Assembly (NCBI RefSeq): GCF_025994315.1
Contig: NZ_BAQE01000002.1
Source: Swaminathania salitolerans
Lineage (GTDB): Bacteria > Pseudomonadota > Alphaproteobacteria > Acetobacterales > Acetobacteraceae
Direction: 5' to 3' (one strand)
Length of the DNA: 64,000 nt
Shown here: in pieces, positions 1-9,276 of the stretch
How positions within the stretch are numbered: position 1 is the first letter of the stretch
Layout: each line of letters begins with the position of its first letter
The notes under the pieces: model-generated
Told to the model about the DNA's origin: nothing
The model's input: the letters and a program-made list of their open reading frames with translations, nothing else
The model's database searches: none
Program-made: the position numbers and the translations under genes

Positions 1-45
1 TAACGCGCGCATCTTGCTCACAGGCAGCATCGGCAGATCAGACAT
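1..45 (-). CDS. Start of an unidentified gene cut by the left edge
   Basis: Fifteen codons (MSDLPMLPVSKMRAL) begin at an ATG preceded by a strong GGAAGGAG ribosome site at about 53-60 on this strand. The start lies 28 bases past the stop of the truncated restriction subunit and has the same direction, so the two are probably co-transcribed. Too little is visible to name the family. The spacing and the good ribosome site suggest a real gene that belongs to the island. Confidence 0.5.
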   Translation of the reverse strand, partial: MSDLPMLPVSKMRAL

Positions 46-72
46 CGGGTTCTCCTTCCGATGACCGTCGAG

Positions 73-1551
73 TCACATCATCCTAGTCTCGTAAAGGGTC
101 CTGAGCCTAGCGTAGTTCATGACAATTTCCGGCGTGATGTTTGTGCCGAAACCATCTTCCTCCGCTTTAGCCTGCACCCAACGCCAGATATTGAAATAAG
201 CGGCTTCTTCTGCGCCACTTACGTCACGGGATGGCAGTTGTGGGATCTTCACAAGGCCGGATTCGATAGCGTCCAGCAATCCGAAGTCGGACACAACCCA
301 CGGGAAGGGCTTTCCTACCTCGTTGCCTGAACCTTGAATGTAGAAAGGCGTGGCGGACAAATCGACGCAAAGGTTGACGCCACGCCGACGGCTGCCGGCC
401 GCCAGCTTGTGGATACGGTCAAGTCCCTCGATCCAAATAGTCGCCTCACGGGCATTCTTCTTGGCGAGGTCTTTGTCCTCATCCAACGTCTGTTCGTCGC
501 CTTCGGCACTATCACCGCGCCTGTAGGCGTGGTGGGCTTCGTCGTTGAAAATCAACCAATGCGAACTGCGGCCTTTACCACTACCAAGCTCGCGACGGAT
601 GCGTTTGAACCATGCAGCGTCAGACTCAAAATACTTGGTTTCGATAGTTTCGTTTGCCTTACCAGCGTTCTTTACCACTTCGACCCGTTCACCTGCCTTA
701 ACGACCTTGGCAGAATCGCCGTTGACAGTGTTGCTTTCCTTCTTGGCAAGACGGTGCCAGTTGGCAATCATCACCTCGCCACGCCGTAATTCCTCCATGC
801 GGTGCGGCGGCACAAGCTGGCGGGTTCGGTAAAGGCTTAGGTCACCAAGAGCGGGGTCCAGTTCCTGAAGGCGCTCCCGAATGGTGACGTTGGGGCAGAC
901 GATCAGGATCGTATCAGAAAAACGGTCGTCACGTGGCGCAGCGACGCGATTGAGGATCGACCATGAGGCGAGCATTCCCATGACGGTCGTTTTGCCGGAG
1001 CCGGTTGCCATTTTGCAGGCGTAGCGGAGGAAGGTACGCACCCCGTCTGCTTTTGCCGCCAATCCCGGTTCATCCTTCGGGATTTCGGGGATGCCCTTGC
1101 GATAGATGTCGGCGCCCTCGACCAGAAAGATGACCGTCTCGGCGGCCTCAATTTGCGCGAAGAACAGGCGCTGCATTCTTTCGTTGCTGCGCCAGAGGTC
1201 TAGCAACTCCTTCGTCACTAACGATGCGCCATCATAGGTGACACCACCGGGGCGCGTGCCTTCGCGCCATTCCTTCACGCGCTCGCGGATGAGGTTGACG
1301 ATTTGCAGTTCAACCTCTTCGCCCTTCACATCTTCGAAGATATCGGCTTCAGCACGGCCACGCCGTCCCCGCCCCGAATGTTCAGGCACGCGATAGAAGT
1401 AGCTGGCCCGCCGCCGCCCGTTGGCCTTCATCGGCACCTTGCCGCGCTCAATCTGCCAATGGCATTGGGGCTCGATGAAGGGCGAATTGATGATCGGAGA
1501 TTCGACCTCAGGAACCGTAACCGTCGGTTCTTGCTTTTGCCGCGCGCCCAT
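73..1551 (-). pseudogene. Type III restriction enzyme Res subunit, C-terminally truncated
   Basis: This is the N-terminal half of a type III Res helicase/nuclease. Visible are Walker A (MATGSGKTT, about residue 182), the DEAH-type motif II (NDEAHHAYR, about 338) and motif III (DLSATPF, about 400), which together make RecA domain 1. The frame ends at 492 residues shortly after PEIVMNYA, where family members go on to roughly 900-1000 residues with RecA2 and a PD-(D/E)XK nuclease. No other frame continues the protein. The ATG at 1551 shares a base with the mod stop (TGATG), the usual coupling; an in-frame TTG lies one codon upstream. It is called a pseudogene because DNA cleavage needs the missing part; the truncated protein may still be made. 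Confidence 0.75.
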
Positions 1552-4499
1552 CAATTATCGCCTCCCGGCGTCTTGACGGTCATCAATTCATTGCCGCGCT
1601 CGTCGATGACCTTGACCGCGATGCGTCGCTTGTCGCCAAGCGTGAACGGCTCGCTCACCGTCCCGGCCAGATGTTCCCATACGTTTTCGGCGAACTGTCC
1701 TTTGAGGGATTTCTGCAGGTTATCCCACGCGCTTGTCTTTGGGAAAAATACCTGCGAGGCGAAGAATGCCATGCCATTATAGTTGGTGTCGAGCATCCAG
1801 CATGGTAGATTTTCTGCCTTCACTTCGTCTGTCTCCATCGTATCGGGGCGGAAAATGTCCAGTCCCTTGATAACGACGCGGTGAAGCGGGGTTCCGTCCT
1901 TGTTCTTGCCAGCTGCTTCTAGCCGCACGTCCGGGAGACCGGTAATCGAGAAAATCTCGCTCGACTTGCTGGTTTTGAGTAAATCGGACATCACCACGTC
2001 CGGCGTGACGGCGATGTAGACGGTGGGCAGTTTCAACTTCGCCAGCATCCCCCGTGCATTGACGTCGATGGCGAAGCCGAACAGAAAGAGTTGGCTATAG
2101 CCCTGCCGTAACGCCTCAGTCTGGGCGTTAAACACATAATCGGAACCGATCGCGCCATCTTCGGGACCGAACACGATGGCTATACGCTTTTCCGTGCCGT
2201 TGCGGGCGATTCCCTCGGCATGGAGATATTCACGGTCGGCAAGCGGGCTGACGGTTTCCAGTTCCACCGTGGTATTGCCGGGTAAGTTGAGCGTTTTGCT
2301 CTGGCGCAGCACCTCGATCATGCGATCCAGGTAGGCGCGGGGACTATCGGTTATCGGTTGCGACGACGAGGCGGTGGAATCTTCCTCCATATTCATCGCC
2401 GCCTGAATGGTGGCTTCGACCGTGAAGGGACCACAAACGCGAGTGATCTTGTCGTTCACCTCCGCGCGGTCGATGATTGTTTCCAGCTTCGGATCTTCAT
2501 CATTGGCGATGGACTTAAGCGTGATACGTGGGACAAGGCCGCCGACTTCCTCTCCCTTGTTGTTCCGCCTGCGCTCGTAGATGAAACCTCCTGCTGGTCC
2601 CTTCCCCGGTTCCTGCAAGCGATACCAAGGGAACGTGCTGGTCAGGAGGCGCTGCCGGGCTAGCGCAATCGGCACGCGCGACGTATCTACGGTGATCCAG
2701 CGACGCCCCCATTGTTCGGCGGTGTATGCGGTGGTACCAGAGCCGCAAGTGATGTCCAGCACAAGGTCGCCCGGCTCTGTCGTCATATGGATGCACCGCT
2801 CGACAACCTTCACGCCGGTCTGGACGACATACACTTTATCGTCGGTGAAATTGCCGGTGATGGTGTCGGTCCAGATATTGCCCAGCTGCTGGAAGGGAAA
2901 ATCGTCTGCGTAGCGGCGGTAGCGGATGCTGTTTTTGGCGACATGAATGCGCCCAGCCTTGCCCAGTCTGTTCATCCCATCCGGGTAGTTGGCTTTCCAG
3001 TGGGAATTGCCGCCGGGCAGATACGTCTTGCCTTCAAACTTGAAGGGTTGAGGCTCGGAGGCGGCGTTCTGCGACTGAATGTTATCGGGATTGTAGAGCT
3101 TGGCATCTTTAGGCAATTCGGCTTCGCCGCGCTTTTCGGCGGCATTCACCCCCCGGTAGCTCCCATCCGGCAACAAAACCCATGTCGCATTACCTTTTCC
3201 GAGTTCGATGGGCTGCGGCTGGAAAATCTTATTATAGCGCACGGTATCCTTGTCCTTGGAATACCAAAGCAAAAAGTCGCCCATCGTGGGTAAAGTCGTA
3301 GAATCGAAACCTGATGTCGTTTGAAAGCTGATTTGCGAGACAAAACCACCGGGAAATACCTCATCCAGAATTTCCCGAACATGATGTACGTTGTCGTCAG
3401 AAATCTGAACAAAGATTGAACCGGAAGGAGTCAGTAGCTCACGCGCCAGCATTAATCGGTCACGCAGATAGGTCAGGTAGGAGTGAAGTCCCAGTTCCCA
3501 TGTATCCCGGTAGGCTTTCACCATTTCTGGTTCACGGATCATTTCATCGTCGGAGCCGTGGTTGACCCGATTCTTGCGAACGAAGGGCTGAAAGTTCGAT
3601 CCGTATTTCACGCCGTAGGGTGGATCGAAGTAGAGCATCTGCACCTGACCACCCATCCCCTCATATTCGAGCAAGGAGTTCATCACCTGCAACGAATCCC
3701 CAAGGACAAGGCGATTGGTCCATGGCCCCTTATGCTCGTAGGCATCCAGTCTGTCGGCAACGTCCAAGTCCATGTCGCCGAACAGGTCGAGATTGGTGCC
3801 GACTGCCTTGTGAGATTGCAGGGTATCGAGGATAGCTTGGGTGGAATGGCGCTCGTGAACGAACAGAGGAAGCGTGGGTACTGAGATCTGTCGGCGCTCG
3901 GCCTTACCTGCCCAATTCAGGAAGGGTTTCGTAAGGCTGCCTAACCGGGCCGCGCATTGCGAAAGAGAAAGAAAGCGCTCATTTGTTCCCTGCCATACCT
4001 GCGGCTGGGCAAACACGGTGGCCTCACCCTTGTCTGCGGCTTCGGCTATCAGCGCCAGCAGCCACTCCGCAAAGTCACGCTCCGCATTTTCATCCCATGC
4101 CAGTTCGGGGGCGAGGCTTGAATCGTAACGATAGGTTTTCGGTGCCTTCTTATTTGAGAACTGTGCTTCCATCCCAACATCCGGGCGCGTTATTGCCTTG
4201 TCCGGGTAAAGATATGCATTGGCACTGGGGGCACCTACTGTCGGCGATACGTATGGCTGTCCCGACGTTAGGTTGCTGCGCGACCGGACGACGGGTTTTG
4301 CGCGAGCAACGGAGCCACCGCGCCCTTTGCCCTTTATGAGCAGGCCTTCGGCAGCTAATTCATCCCTCTCCGCCTGATAGCGGCCTTCTTTCAGCTTCGG
4401 TAGATGCTCTTGCAAAGCAGTCAGCATGCGCTGATTTCCGATGGTCGATCCGTCTTCGGGGAGGAGAAAAAGAATGAGGTCGCGCAAGGGGGCAGCCAT
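1551..4499 (-). CDS. Type III restriction-modification DNA methyltransferase, Mod subunit
   Basis: Predicted N6-adenine methyltransferase of 982 residues. The catalytic motif (YFDPPYGVKYGSNF) is near residue 290 and the AdoMet-binding motif (DITCGSGTT) near 580, the beta-class order. The long region between them is typical of Mod target recognition, and the C-terminal part would contact Res. The frame is intact and full length, in contrast to its partner. It sits in the island between the integrase remnant and the truncated Res, and the stop codon overlaps the res start. With Res broken, it probably acts as an orphan methyltransferase that marks its site without cutting. Family call firm; target sequence unknown. 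Confidence 0.92.
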   Translation of the reverse strand: MAAPLRDLILFLLPEDGSTIGNQRMLTALQEHLPKLKEGRYQAERDELAAEGLLIKGKGRGGSVARAKPVVRSRSNLTSGQPYVSPTVGAPSANAYLYPDKAITRPDVGMEAQFSNKKAPKTYRYDSSLAPELAWDENAERDFAEWLLALIAEAADKGEATVFAQPQVWQGTNERFLSLSQCAARLGSLTKPFLNWAGKAERRQISVPTLPLFVHERHSTQAILDTLQSHKAVGTNLDLFGDMDLDVADRLDAYEHKGPWTNRLVLGDSLQVMNSLLEYEGMGGQVQMLYFDPPYGVKYGSNFQPFVRKNRVNHGSDDEMIREPEMVKAYRDTWELGLHSYLTYLRDRLMLARELLTPSGSIFVQISDDNVHHVREILDEVFPGGFVSQISFQTTSGFDSTTLPTMGDFLLWYSKDKDTVRYNKIFQPQPIELGKGNATWVLLPDGSYRGVNAAEKRGEAELPKDAKLYNPDNIQSQNAASEPQPFKFEGKTYLPGGNSHWKANYPDGMNRLGKAGRIHVAKNSIRYRRYADDFPFQQLGNIWTDTITGNFTDDKVYVVQTGVKVVERCIHMTTEPGDLVLDITCGSGTTAYTAEQWGRRWITVDTSRVPIALARQRLLTSTFPWYRLQEPGKGPAGGFIYERRRNNKGEEVGGLVPRITLKSIANDEDPKLETIIDRAEVNDKITRVCGPFTVEATIQAAMNMEEDSTASSSQPITDSPRAYLDRMIEVLRQSKTLNLPGNTTVELETVSPLADREYLHAEGIARNGTEKRIAIVFGPEDGAIGSDYVFNAQTEALRQGYSQLFLFGFAIDVNARGMLAKLKLPTVYIAVTPDVVMSDLLKTSKSSEIFSITGLPDVRLEAAGKNKDGTPLHRVVIKGLDIFRPDTMETDEVKAENLPCWMLDTNYNGMAFFASQVFFPKTSAWDNLQKSLKGQFAENVWEHLAGTVSEPFTLGDKRRIAVKVIDERGNELMTVKTPGGDN

Positions 4500-4776
4500 A
4501 GGAGTGTGTTCAACTTTCGGTGTTAGCCTTGATTGTGGGGAGCATATCCTCTCTGGAATACTGTGTCAGTCCTGCGAGAGAAAATGTCCCGGTTTTTCGA
4601 AAAGTACGAAAACTATAATTTAGCCTGAGAGGAGCAGCTTTGTGGCCAGAGCTCCACATAAACAGATCGCATTTCATACGGCAAAAGGGGTCAATGGAGG
4701 AGGTACTCCCCCTTGCCAGCTGCTTCGTGCACCCCACGGGTAGCCACGAAGCACTGCTGGCTCAGGGGGCAGAAGG
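4500..4776. other. Intergenic gap between mod and the integrase remnant
   Basis: About 280 bases upstream of mod. The stretch is AT-richer than the flanking chromosome (4560-4680) and no open frame has protein-like composition. It presumably holds the mod promoter, but I see no convincing -35/-10 pair. Confidence 0.4.
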
Positions 4777-6281
4777 CTACAGCGTGTTACTTGCAAGCAG
4801 ATGGGCCGGATAGGTAATGGCCTCGACTGTCTGTCTGAGATTCTGTGGTGTGATGCAACCCAGATAGGTTGATGTGCCCTGACTGCGATGCGTGGCCTCG
4901 TGCCCCAGCAGACGGTCAATCCAGACCTCCCTGATTTCTGCTGAGGCGTTGCGCAACTGCGTGGAGACTGTGTGACGGAAAGAGTGAAAGGTGATTTCAG
5001 CAGGCAGTCCCAGCCGGGTTTTCAGGAGGGAAAAGGACCTGCCGAAATTGGCCCCGCGCATACCCTGCTTCGACATATCGAGACCCGGCACGAGCCACGG
5101 TCCTTCGATTGTTTCGGCCAGAGACAGGATTCCGGTGGCGATCAGTCGGGAATGGACAGGTACGACGCGTGTGCCTGCTTCCGTTTTGGGCGACCACCCT
5201 TCACCGGGATGCGGTCGGATGACGAAGCAGGGAACGCCCTCGATGGTCTGTAAATCCTCCTTGCGCAGATGACAGATTTCGCCAAGGCGCATTCCGGACC
5301 AGGCAGCAATGCGGGTGACGAGCCGGAAACTATGCGCAGATACGATGGTGCTGGGCCACAACGTGGTCGAAGCCAGCAAGGTCAGCTCGTCTTCCGTCCA
5401 GCCCCGGCGTATTGTTCTGATGCCGTTTTCGAAGGACCAGCCGGTCTACGGGTTCTTGCTCACCAGCTCGCGTTGCAGGAGCTGGTTCCACAAGGCCGAG
5501 AGACGCATGATGTGGTTTTTTACACTCTTGCCACTCAGTAAGGGGGCGTTTGTGTCTCTCGCCTTGCGGGCTTCCCTCGATACTGCCGCGTTCCTTGCGT
5601 TTGCCAAGGGAAGCCGGAAGGGAAAAAGAGCAGGTCACGGAACGCCCCCGCCGTCTCGCCGCCGATAAGGGCGACAGGCGTATCGCCATAAGCTTCGACA
5701 AACAGGGAGACGGCTCTGGATGCGCCGTTGCGAGTGTCTGCGCTGGCACGAGGATTGTCCAGAACGAATTGTTGCAGGGCTGTGGTCATCAGCAGGGACC
5801 GTGGATGGGGCGGCAGTGACTTTGACCGCGACTGTGACCGGGGTGATGGCGGTCGTCGCGATTCGGGCAGCATGGATGGCAGCGGGAAAGTCTTCGCGGC
5901 CCTGGACGAGGCCGTGCGGGGTTTGTTGGAAGATTTTCTAACCGATGACGAGGTGTCATCAACAGCGGGCATGCGTCGTCGAGCTGTTGTCTTGTCGGCT
6001 GTCTCGGAACCATCAGCCTGACTGGGCACAAGGCCGCCCAGTGTCGCCAGAGTTTCACGCAGGGCTACGAACTCTCTGGCATTGCGACGAAGGCCGCTGA
6101 CCAAACCGGCCTGTTCGAAGAGTTCCGTGGTTCTGGCGTGCAGGACTGAAGCGCGTTTGCGGGCTTCGAGCTGATACCCCGTACGCAGGGAGACCCAAAT
6201 TTCGCGTTTGTCGAGAACAGGGCGCAGGGCAGGGCGAACGATACGGCGAAAATGGTAAGTCGTGCCGCGAATGCACAGCAT
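4777..6281 (-). pseudogene. Tyrosine recombinase (tRNA-site integrase), inactivated
   Basis: The reading frame starts at the ATG at 6281 (MLCIRGTTYHFRR), matching the N-terminal domain (DUF6538 type) of tyrosine integrases, and runs to a frameshift near 5610-5620. In the new frame the protein continues (LANARNAAVSREARKA, then SGKSVKNHIMRLSALWNQLL), meets an in-frame TAG at 5446-5448, then reads on as an intact C-terminal catalytic domain with the conserved Arg (GMRLGEI), HSFRHT box, GH and a Tyr (STYLG). Two independent lesions separate the DNA-binding and catalytic parts, so the enzyme is dead unless supplied in trans. It is read away from the tRNA-Leu gene 88 bases upstream, the classic layout for an island at a tRNA 3' end. 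Confidence 0.88.
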
Positions 6282-6368
6282 GAAAAGTCCCTCGATGGGG
6301 AAGGACAGTGGAGCAAAGCGGCACTTTGCCCCATCCAGACCGGAAAGTCGTTCCATCTCAGCGAGTTG

Positions 6369-6394
6369 TGGTGCGAACTATGGGACTCGAACCC
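6369..6394 (-). other. Probable attachment site: tRNA-Leu 3' end
   Basis: The T-arm and acceptor 3' part of tRNA-Leu is next to the integrase pseudogene. Integrases of this type usually recombine within this segment and leave a direct copy at the far island end, which would lie left of this window and cannot be seen here. Inferred from gene order only. Confidence 0.5.
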
Positions 6395-6454
6395 ATACGC
6401 CCTTGCGGACTCGAGATTTTAAGTCTCGTGCGTCTACCATTCCGCCAAGTTCGC
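6369..6454 (-). tRNA. tRNA-Leu (anticodon UAA)
   Basis: The 86-nt gene has acceptor strands GCGAACT and AGTTCGC, discriminator A, an encoded CCA, the D-arm GGCGGAATGGTAGAC, an anticodon arm with loop CTTAAAA (anticodon TAA), a long class II variable arm (CGAGTCCGCAAGGGCGT region) and the T-arm GGGTTCGAGTCCC. All stems pair. Its 3' end faces the integrase remnant and is the likely attachment site of the island. Confidence 0.97.
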
Positions 6455-6460
6455 ACACAG

Positions 6461-6502
6461 CCGGACAGTGCTCTCGCACAATGCCGAACAGTGCTCTAGC
6501 AC
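6461..6502. repeat. Two-copy direct repeat just upstream of tRNA-Leu
   Basis: Two 19-base copies, CCGGACAGTGCTCTCGCAC (6461-6479) and CCGAACAGTGCTCTAGCAC (6484-6502), differ at two positions and are separated by AATG. They lie directly before the tRNA 5' end, so they may be part of its promoter region or a small duplication. Confidence 0.7.
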
Positions 6503-6511
6503 GGGCGTGCA

Positions 6512-6528
6512 GGGGGAGGAAATCCCCC
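6512..6528 (-). terminator. Stem-loop after the ygjP-like gene
   Basis: GGGGGA, a five-base loop and TCCCCC form a perfect 6-bp hairpin beginning two bases past the stop of the metallopeptidase gene. No T-run follows on the minus strand, so it is a plausible but unproven transcript end for the operon. Confidence 0.4.
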
Positions 6529-6529
6529 G

Positions 6530-7267
6530 TCACAGCGCGAGGATTTCCGCTCCGTTCTGTTTGAGCCAGGTCTGTGCGTGCGCTCTTGCGGGATGGAACC
6601 TGTCCACCAGAGCCCAGAACCGTTTCCCGTGGTCGAAATGCTTCAGATGGGCCAGCTCATGCACGAGAACGTAGTCTCGTACCGCTCGAGGCATCAGGAC
6701 CAGTCGCCAGTTGAGCATGATGCGGCCGGTGCGCGAGCAGCTTCCCCAGCGCGAGCGAGCGTCACGACAGATGACGGCAGATGGCGAACACTGCATGAGA
6801 TCTGCCCAGTATTCGAGCCGGACCGGGAGCGTGCATGAGGCTTCCTGACGGGCGTAGCACAGGACCCGGATCGCGAGACGATCGGCAGGTGCCCTGACCA
6901 TCAGAAGCCCGTCCCGCTCGTGAACCGTCCGTATCTGCGCCGGATCGGGTGTCACGGTCAGCGAGCGATCGTTGAGAGTGATCACGGAGCCGGGTTCGAT
7001 CCCCCGATATCGGGGCAATGTCGATAACGCATTGGCGAGCCAGTCCCTCCGGGCCTCGACGAAAGCCATCGCCTGCTCCTGCAGCGTGCCGGCAGGCCGG
7101 GTGACAACGATCTCTCTCGAAACCGGATCGATGCGCATGCTCAGCCTGCGGGCGCGGGTGGAAACCCTGAAACGCATCGGGATATCTGCCGGAACGCCCG
7201 TCATCCCGGCCACGACCTCATCCGTTGCGATGGCCGCGCCGGTACGCGTCGGGCTCGTTCGCTTCAC
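6530..7267 (-). CDS. YgjP/SprT-like M48-type metallopeptidase (DUF45)
   Basis: The 245-residue protein carries the zinc motif HELAH followed by LKHFDHGKRFW near the C-terminus, the signature of the YgjP/DUF45 family. There is no signal peptide, so it should be cytoplasmic. The N-terminal 20-30 residues are poorly conserved in type; an internal Met (MRFRVSTRARR) is a possible later start. It is the last gene of a minus-strand run that begins with the ABC-like module and lies 9 bases after the YcgN-like gene. Family members are annotated as metal-dependent hydrolases; the substrate is not evident from the sequence. Confidence 0.85.
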   Translation of the reverse strand: MKRTSPTRTGAAIATDEVVAGMTGVPADIPMRFRVSTRARRLSMRIDPVSREIVVTRPAGTLQEQAMAFVEARRDWLANALSTLPRYRGIEPGSVITLNDRSLTVTPDPAQIRTVHERDGLLMVRAPADRLAIRVLCYARQEASCTLPVRLEYWADLMQCSPSAVICRDARSRWGSCSRTGRIMLNWRLVLMPRAVRDYVLVHELAHLKHFDHGKRFWALVDRFHPARAHAQTWLKQNGAEILAL

Positions 7268-7276
7268 TTCCGCCGG

Positions 7277-7762
7277 TCACTTCCGCCGGGATTGGCGCTG
7301 GCGTGCGGTCATGGGCGCTCCCGGCCAGTCGACGAGATGATCTTCCAGCATGGCGGCATCGCGTTCGCTGACGATCCTCCCGCGACCCGATATGCCCGCT
7401 TCATGGACGCTCTCGTCCGAGCCTGAGCGCAACGGATGCCAGAAGGGCAGATCCTTTCCTTCCCTGACCAGGCGATAGGCGCAGCTGGGCGGCAGCCAGT
7501 CTATTTCCCGCAACAGGGCGGGCGAGAGCGAAACGCAATCCGGGACCTTCCGGAAGCGTGTCGCATATTCGGAGCAGCGGCAGGTTTCGAGGTCCAGCAG
7601 GCGGCAGGCCACATTGGTATGGTGGACCTCGTCCGTATCCTCATCGCGCAATTTGTGAAGGCAGCATTTCCCGCAGCCATCGCAGAGGGATTCCCACTCA
7701 TCCTTGCTCATCTCCTCCAGGGTCTTGGTGCGCCAGAACGGGAGGGAACGATCGTCAGTCAT
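7277..7762 (-). CDS. YcgN/UPF0260 family cysteine-cluster protein
   Basis: The 161-residue cytoplasmic protein is rich in cysteines: CDGCGKCCLHKL near residue 30, then C..L..C.C and C in the next 60 residues. This spacing is typical of UPF0260/YcgN and related zinc- or iron-chelating cysteine-cluster proteins (8 Cys). The motif PFWRTKTLEEMS at the start is also characteristic. Its ATG overlaps the end of the permease-like gene (FFHD stop), so translation is probably coupled. The biochemical function of the family is unknown; a metal-binding role is an inference from the cysteines. Confidence 0.88.
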   Translation of the reverse strand: MTDDRSLPFWRTKTLEEMSKDEWESLCDGCGKCCLHKLRDEDTDEVHHTNVACRLLDLETCRCSEYATRFRKVPDCVSLSPALLREIDWLPPSCAYRLVREGKDLPFWHPLRSGSDESVHEAGISGRGRIVSERDAAMLEDHLVDWPGAPMTARQRQSRRK

Positions 7763-8168
7763 GAAAAAATCCGGCGAAGCCCAGAAAGAGCACGAGGCAC
7801 AATGCGTAGATCGACAGGCCGATCGCTAGAGGCAGGCGCAGAAGCGGCACCCAGAGATAGCGCAGGCGCGCGGCGCGATCCGCCCCGAGGCCTGCCGCCG
7901 CGCGGGCGAGAGTCTCGGTGCGGGACGAAACCATCGACCTCACGGGAAGAAGGCAGAGGGGCGAAATCAGGAAACCGGCAAGAAAACCCGAGCCCCTGAT
8001 CGCGAGGTGACTGCTCGCCAGCCATAGAAAGCCGACCGCACCTCCCGAGGCGAGGCTGGGCAGAAGGGGGCCGATCCGGTTGTGGGCCGCCGGAACGACC
8101 GATGCAAGCGCCAGGCAGAAGAGAGCGGCCAGCGTGCCGGATATGAAAGACAACAGGGCGAGTGTCAT
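7755..8168 (-). CDS. Small ABC-permease-like membrane protein
   Basis: The 137-residue protein has about four hydrophobic segments (residues 3-25, 35-55, 62-80, 112-132). Between segments 3 and 4 it holds ETLARAAAGLGADRAARLRY, which resembles the EAA loop by which ABC permeases dock their ATPase (EAA---G pattern). A normal PotB/PotC permease has about 270-290 residues and six helices, so this is half of one. Start chosen at the ATG whose ATGA overlaps the stop of the binding-protein gene; a start six codons upstream is also open. It lies in one gene run with a PotD-like and a degenerate PotA-like protein. Identity is inferred from the loop and context. Confidence 0.6.
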   Translation of the reverse strand: MTLALLSFISGTLAALFCLALASVVPAAHNRIGPLLPSLASGGAVGFLWLASSHLAIRGSGFLAGFLISPLCLLPVRSMVSSRTETLARAAAGLGADRAARLRYLWVPLLRLPLAIGLSIYALCLVLFLGFAGFFHD

Positions 8169-9265
8169 GGCTGGGACGTAAGCCATGACTGGAAGCGTTT
8201 CAGCAAGGCGTCGTGACGATCGGCCCAGAATCCGTCATCGATGGCGAGGATATGAAGGGCCTGTCCGTTCTGGGGCGCGTCCTGCGTGTCGTCATGCACG
8301 GGCGTCTGATCGCGCAGCATGGCGACCACGGCACTCCTCTGTTCGGGCGGTACGTTGCGCAGGACGATCCAGGAGAGTTTCTGCCGCAGGGATTGCCGCC
8401 ACTGGGCGGAAAACGATGCCTTGTCCCCGGATGCCTTGTTCCCGAGCGTGGCGAGACGGTCATGCGGCGTGGCCAGCATCAGCGCCGCGCCGCTTTTCAT
8501 GATGCGCGTCGCCTCCGAAGGCGTGCGCCACCAGACAAGATAGGGGCGCAGCTGGTCCAGCTTGTGAAACGCACGATCGATCCCGGCAGGGGTCGCCAGA
8601 AGCGCATAGATGTCATCGGAGGACACACCATCGGCCATCAGGGCGATTTCCAGCGTCCCGCGCGGGTCCATGCGCAGGGCGCGTTTCCCCGGATGGCGCG
8701 CAATATCCCAGAAATCCCCCCAATCCGGCGCTGCGTCGCCCAGACGATTGCGGTCCCAGGCAAGGACGATGCTCTCCTCGCCTGCGGGGATGGCACATGG
8801 AGTCACGCCGGTCCGGGCGTTCTGCCCGGCCGGGGCCGGGGGGAGGGGTTGCGCAAGGCCGCTCCGGCAGGCCGCGATTCCGAGCGTGTTGTTGACCATC
8901 ACGGCGAGCCAGGCCGGCTTGCGGCTCTTTGCCTCCGCGTCGAGCGCGGCGGAAGTGCCATCCCATTCCCGCAGGGGGTAGGGCTGGTCCGGCATGAGAA
9001 GGGAGTGAGCGCCCAGACTGCCCGCCGAAACCGCGAGAGCGGGTTTCGGGGCAGCCGGGCGTTTGTGCTTGCGGGTCTTATGACGATGGCTGCTGTGATG
9101 GGCGTGATGGGTGTCCGCAAGGGCCTGCGCCATGCCGGGGGAAGCGACAAGGGCGAGCAGACACGCGACGAGGCGCGTTGCGGCAAGCAGGCGACGAACG
9201 GGGCGTCCCATCGAAGAGGGGGGGGATACGTGCAGGAAAAGCCCTTCCCGGGAGATGAACAGCAT
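8165..9265 (-). CDS. PotD-like periplasmic binding protein, shortened N-lobe
   Basis: Signal peptide (MGRPVRRLLAATRLVACLLA, cleavage after AQA), then a His- and Lys-rich stretch (HHAHHSSHRHKTRKHK) at about residues 52-67. The C-terminal 200 residues resemble spermidine/putrescine-type binding proteins (DWGDFWDIARHPGKRALRMD, the PotD-like DPRGTLEIAL block). The N-terminal lobe is shorter than in PotD. Two starts are possible: ATG 9265, 12 bases after the ATPase-like gene, or ATG 9211 at the signal peptide; neither has a clear ribosome site. The ligand cannot be inferred, and the His-rich tract could bind metal. Confidence 0.7.
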   Translation of the reverse strand: MLFISREGLFLHVSPPSSMGRPVRRLLAATRLVACLLALVASPGMAQALADTHHAHHSSHRHKTRKHKRPAAPKPALAVSAGSLGAHSLLMPDQPYPLREWDGTSAALDAEAKSRKPAWLAVMVNNTLGIAACRSGLAQPLPPAPAGQNARTGVTPCAIPAGEESIVLAWDRNRLGDAAPDWGDFWDIARHPGKRALRMDPRGTLEIALMADGVSSDDIYALLATPAGIDRAFHKLDQLRPYLVWWRTPSEATRIMKSGAALMLATPHDRLATLGNKASGDKASFSAQWRQSLRQKLSWIVLRNVPPEQRSAVVAMLRDQTPVHDDTQDAPQNGQALHILAIDDGFWADRHDALLKRFQSWLTSQP

Positions 9266-9276
9266 CGGTCTGCGTC

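Noticed and set aside
1..45. Reading MSDLPMLPVS as a Cas4-type nuclease start
   Set aside because: Cas4 proteins can begin with LPVS-like sequence, but 15 residues cannot support it, and no repeat array or other cas gene is visible.
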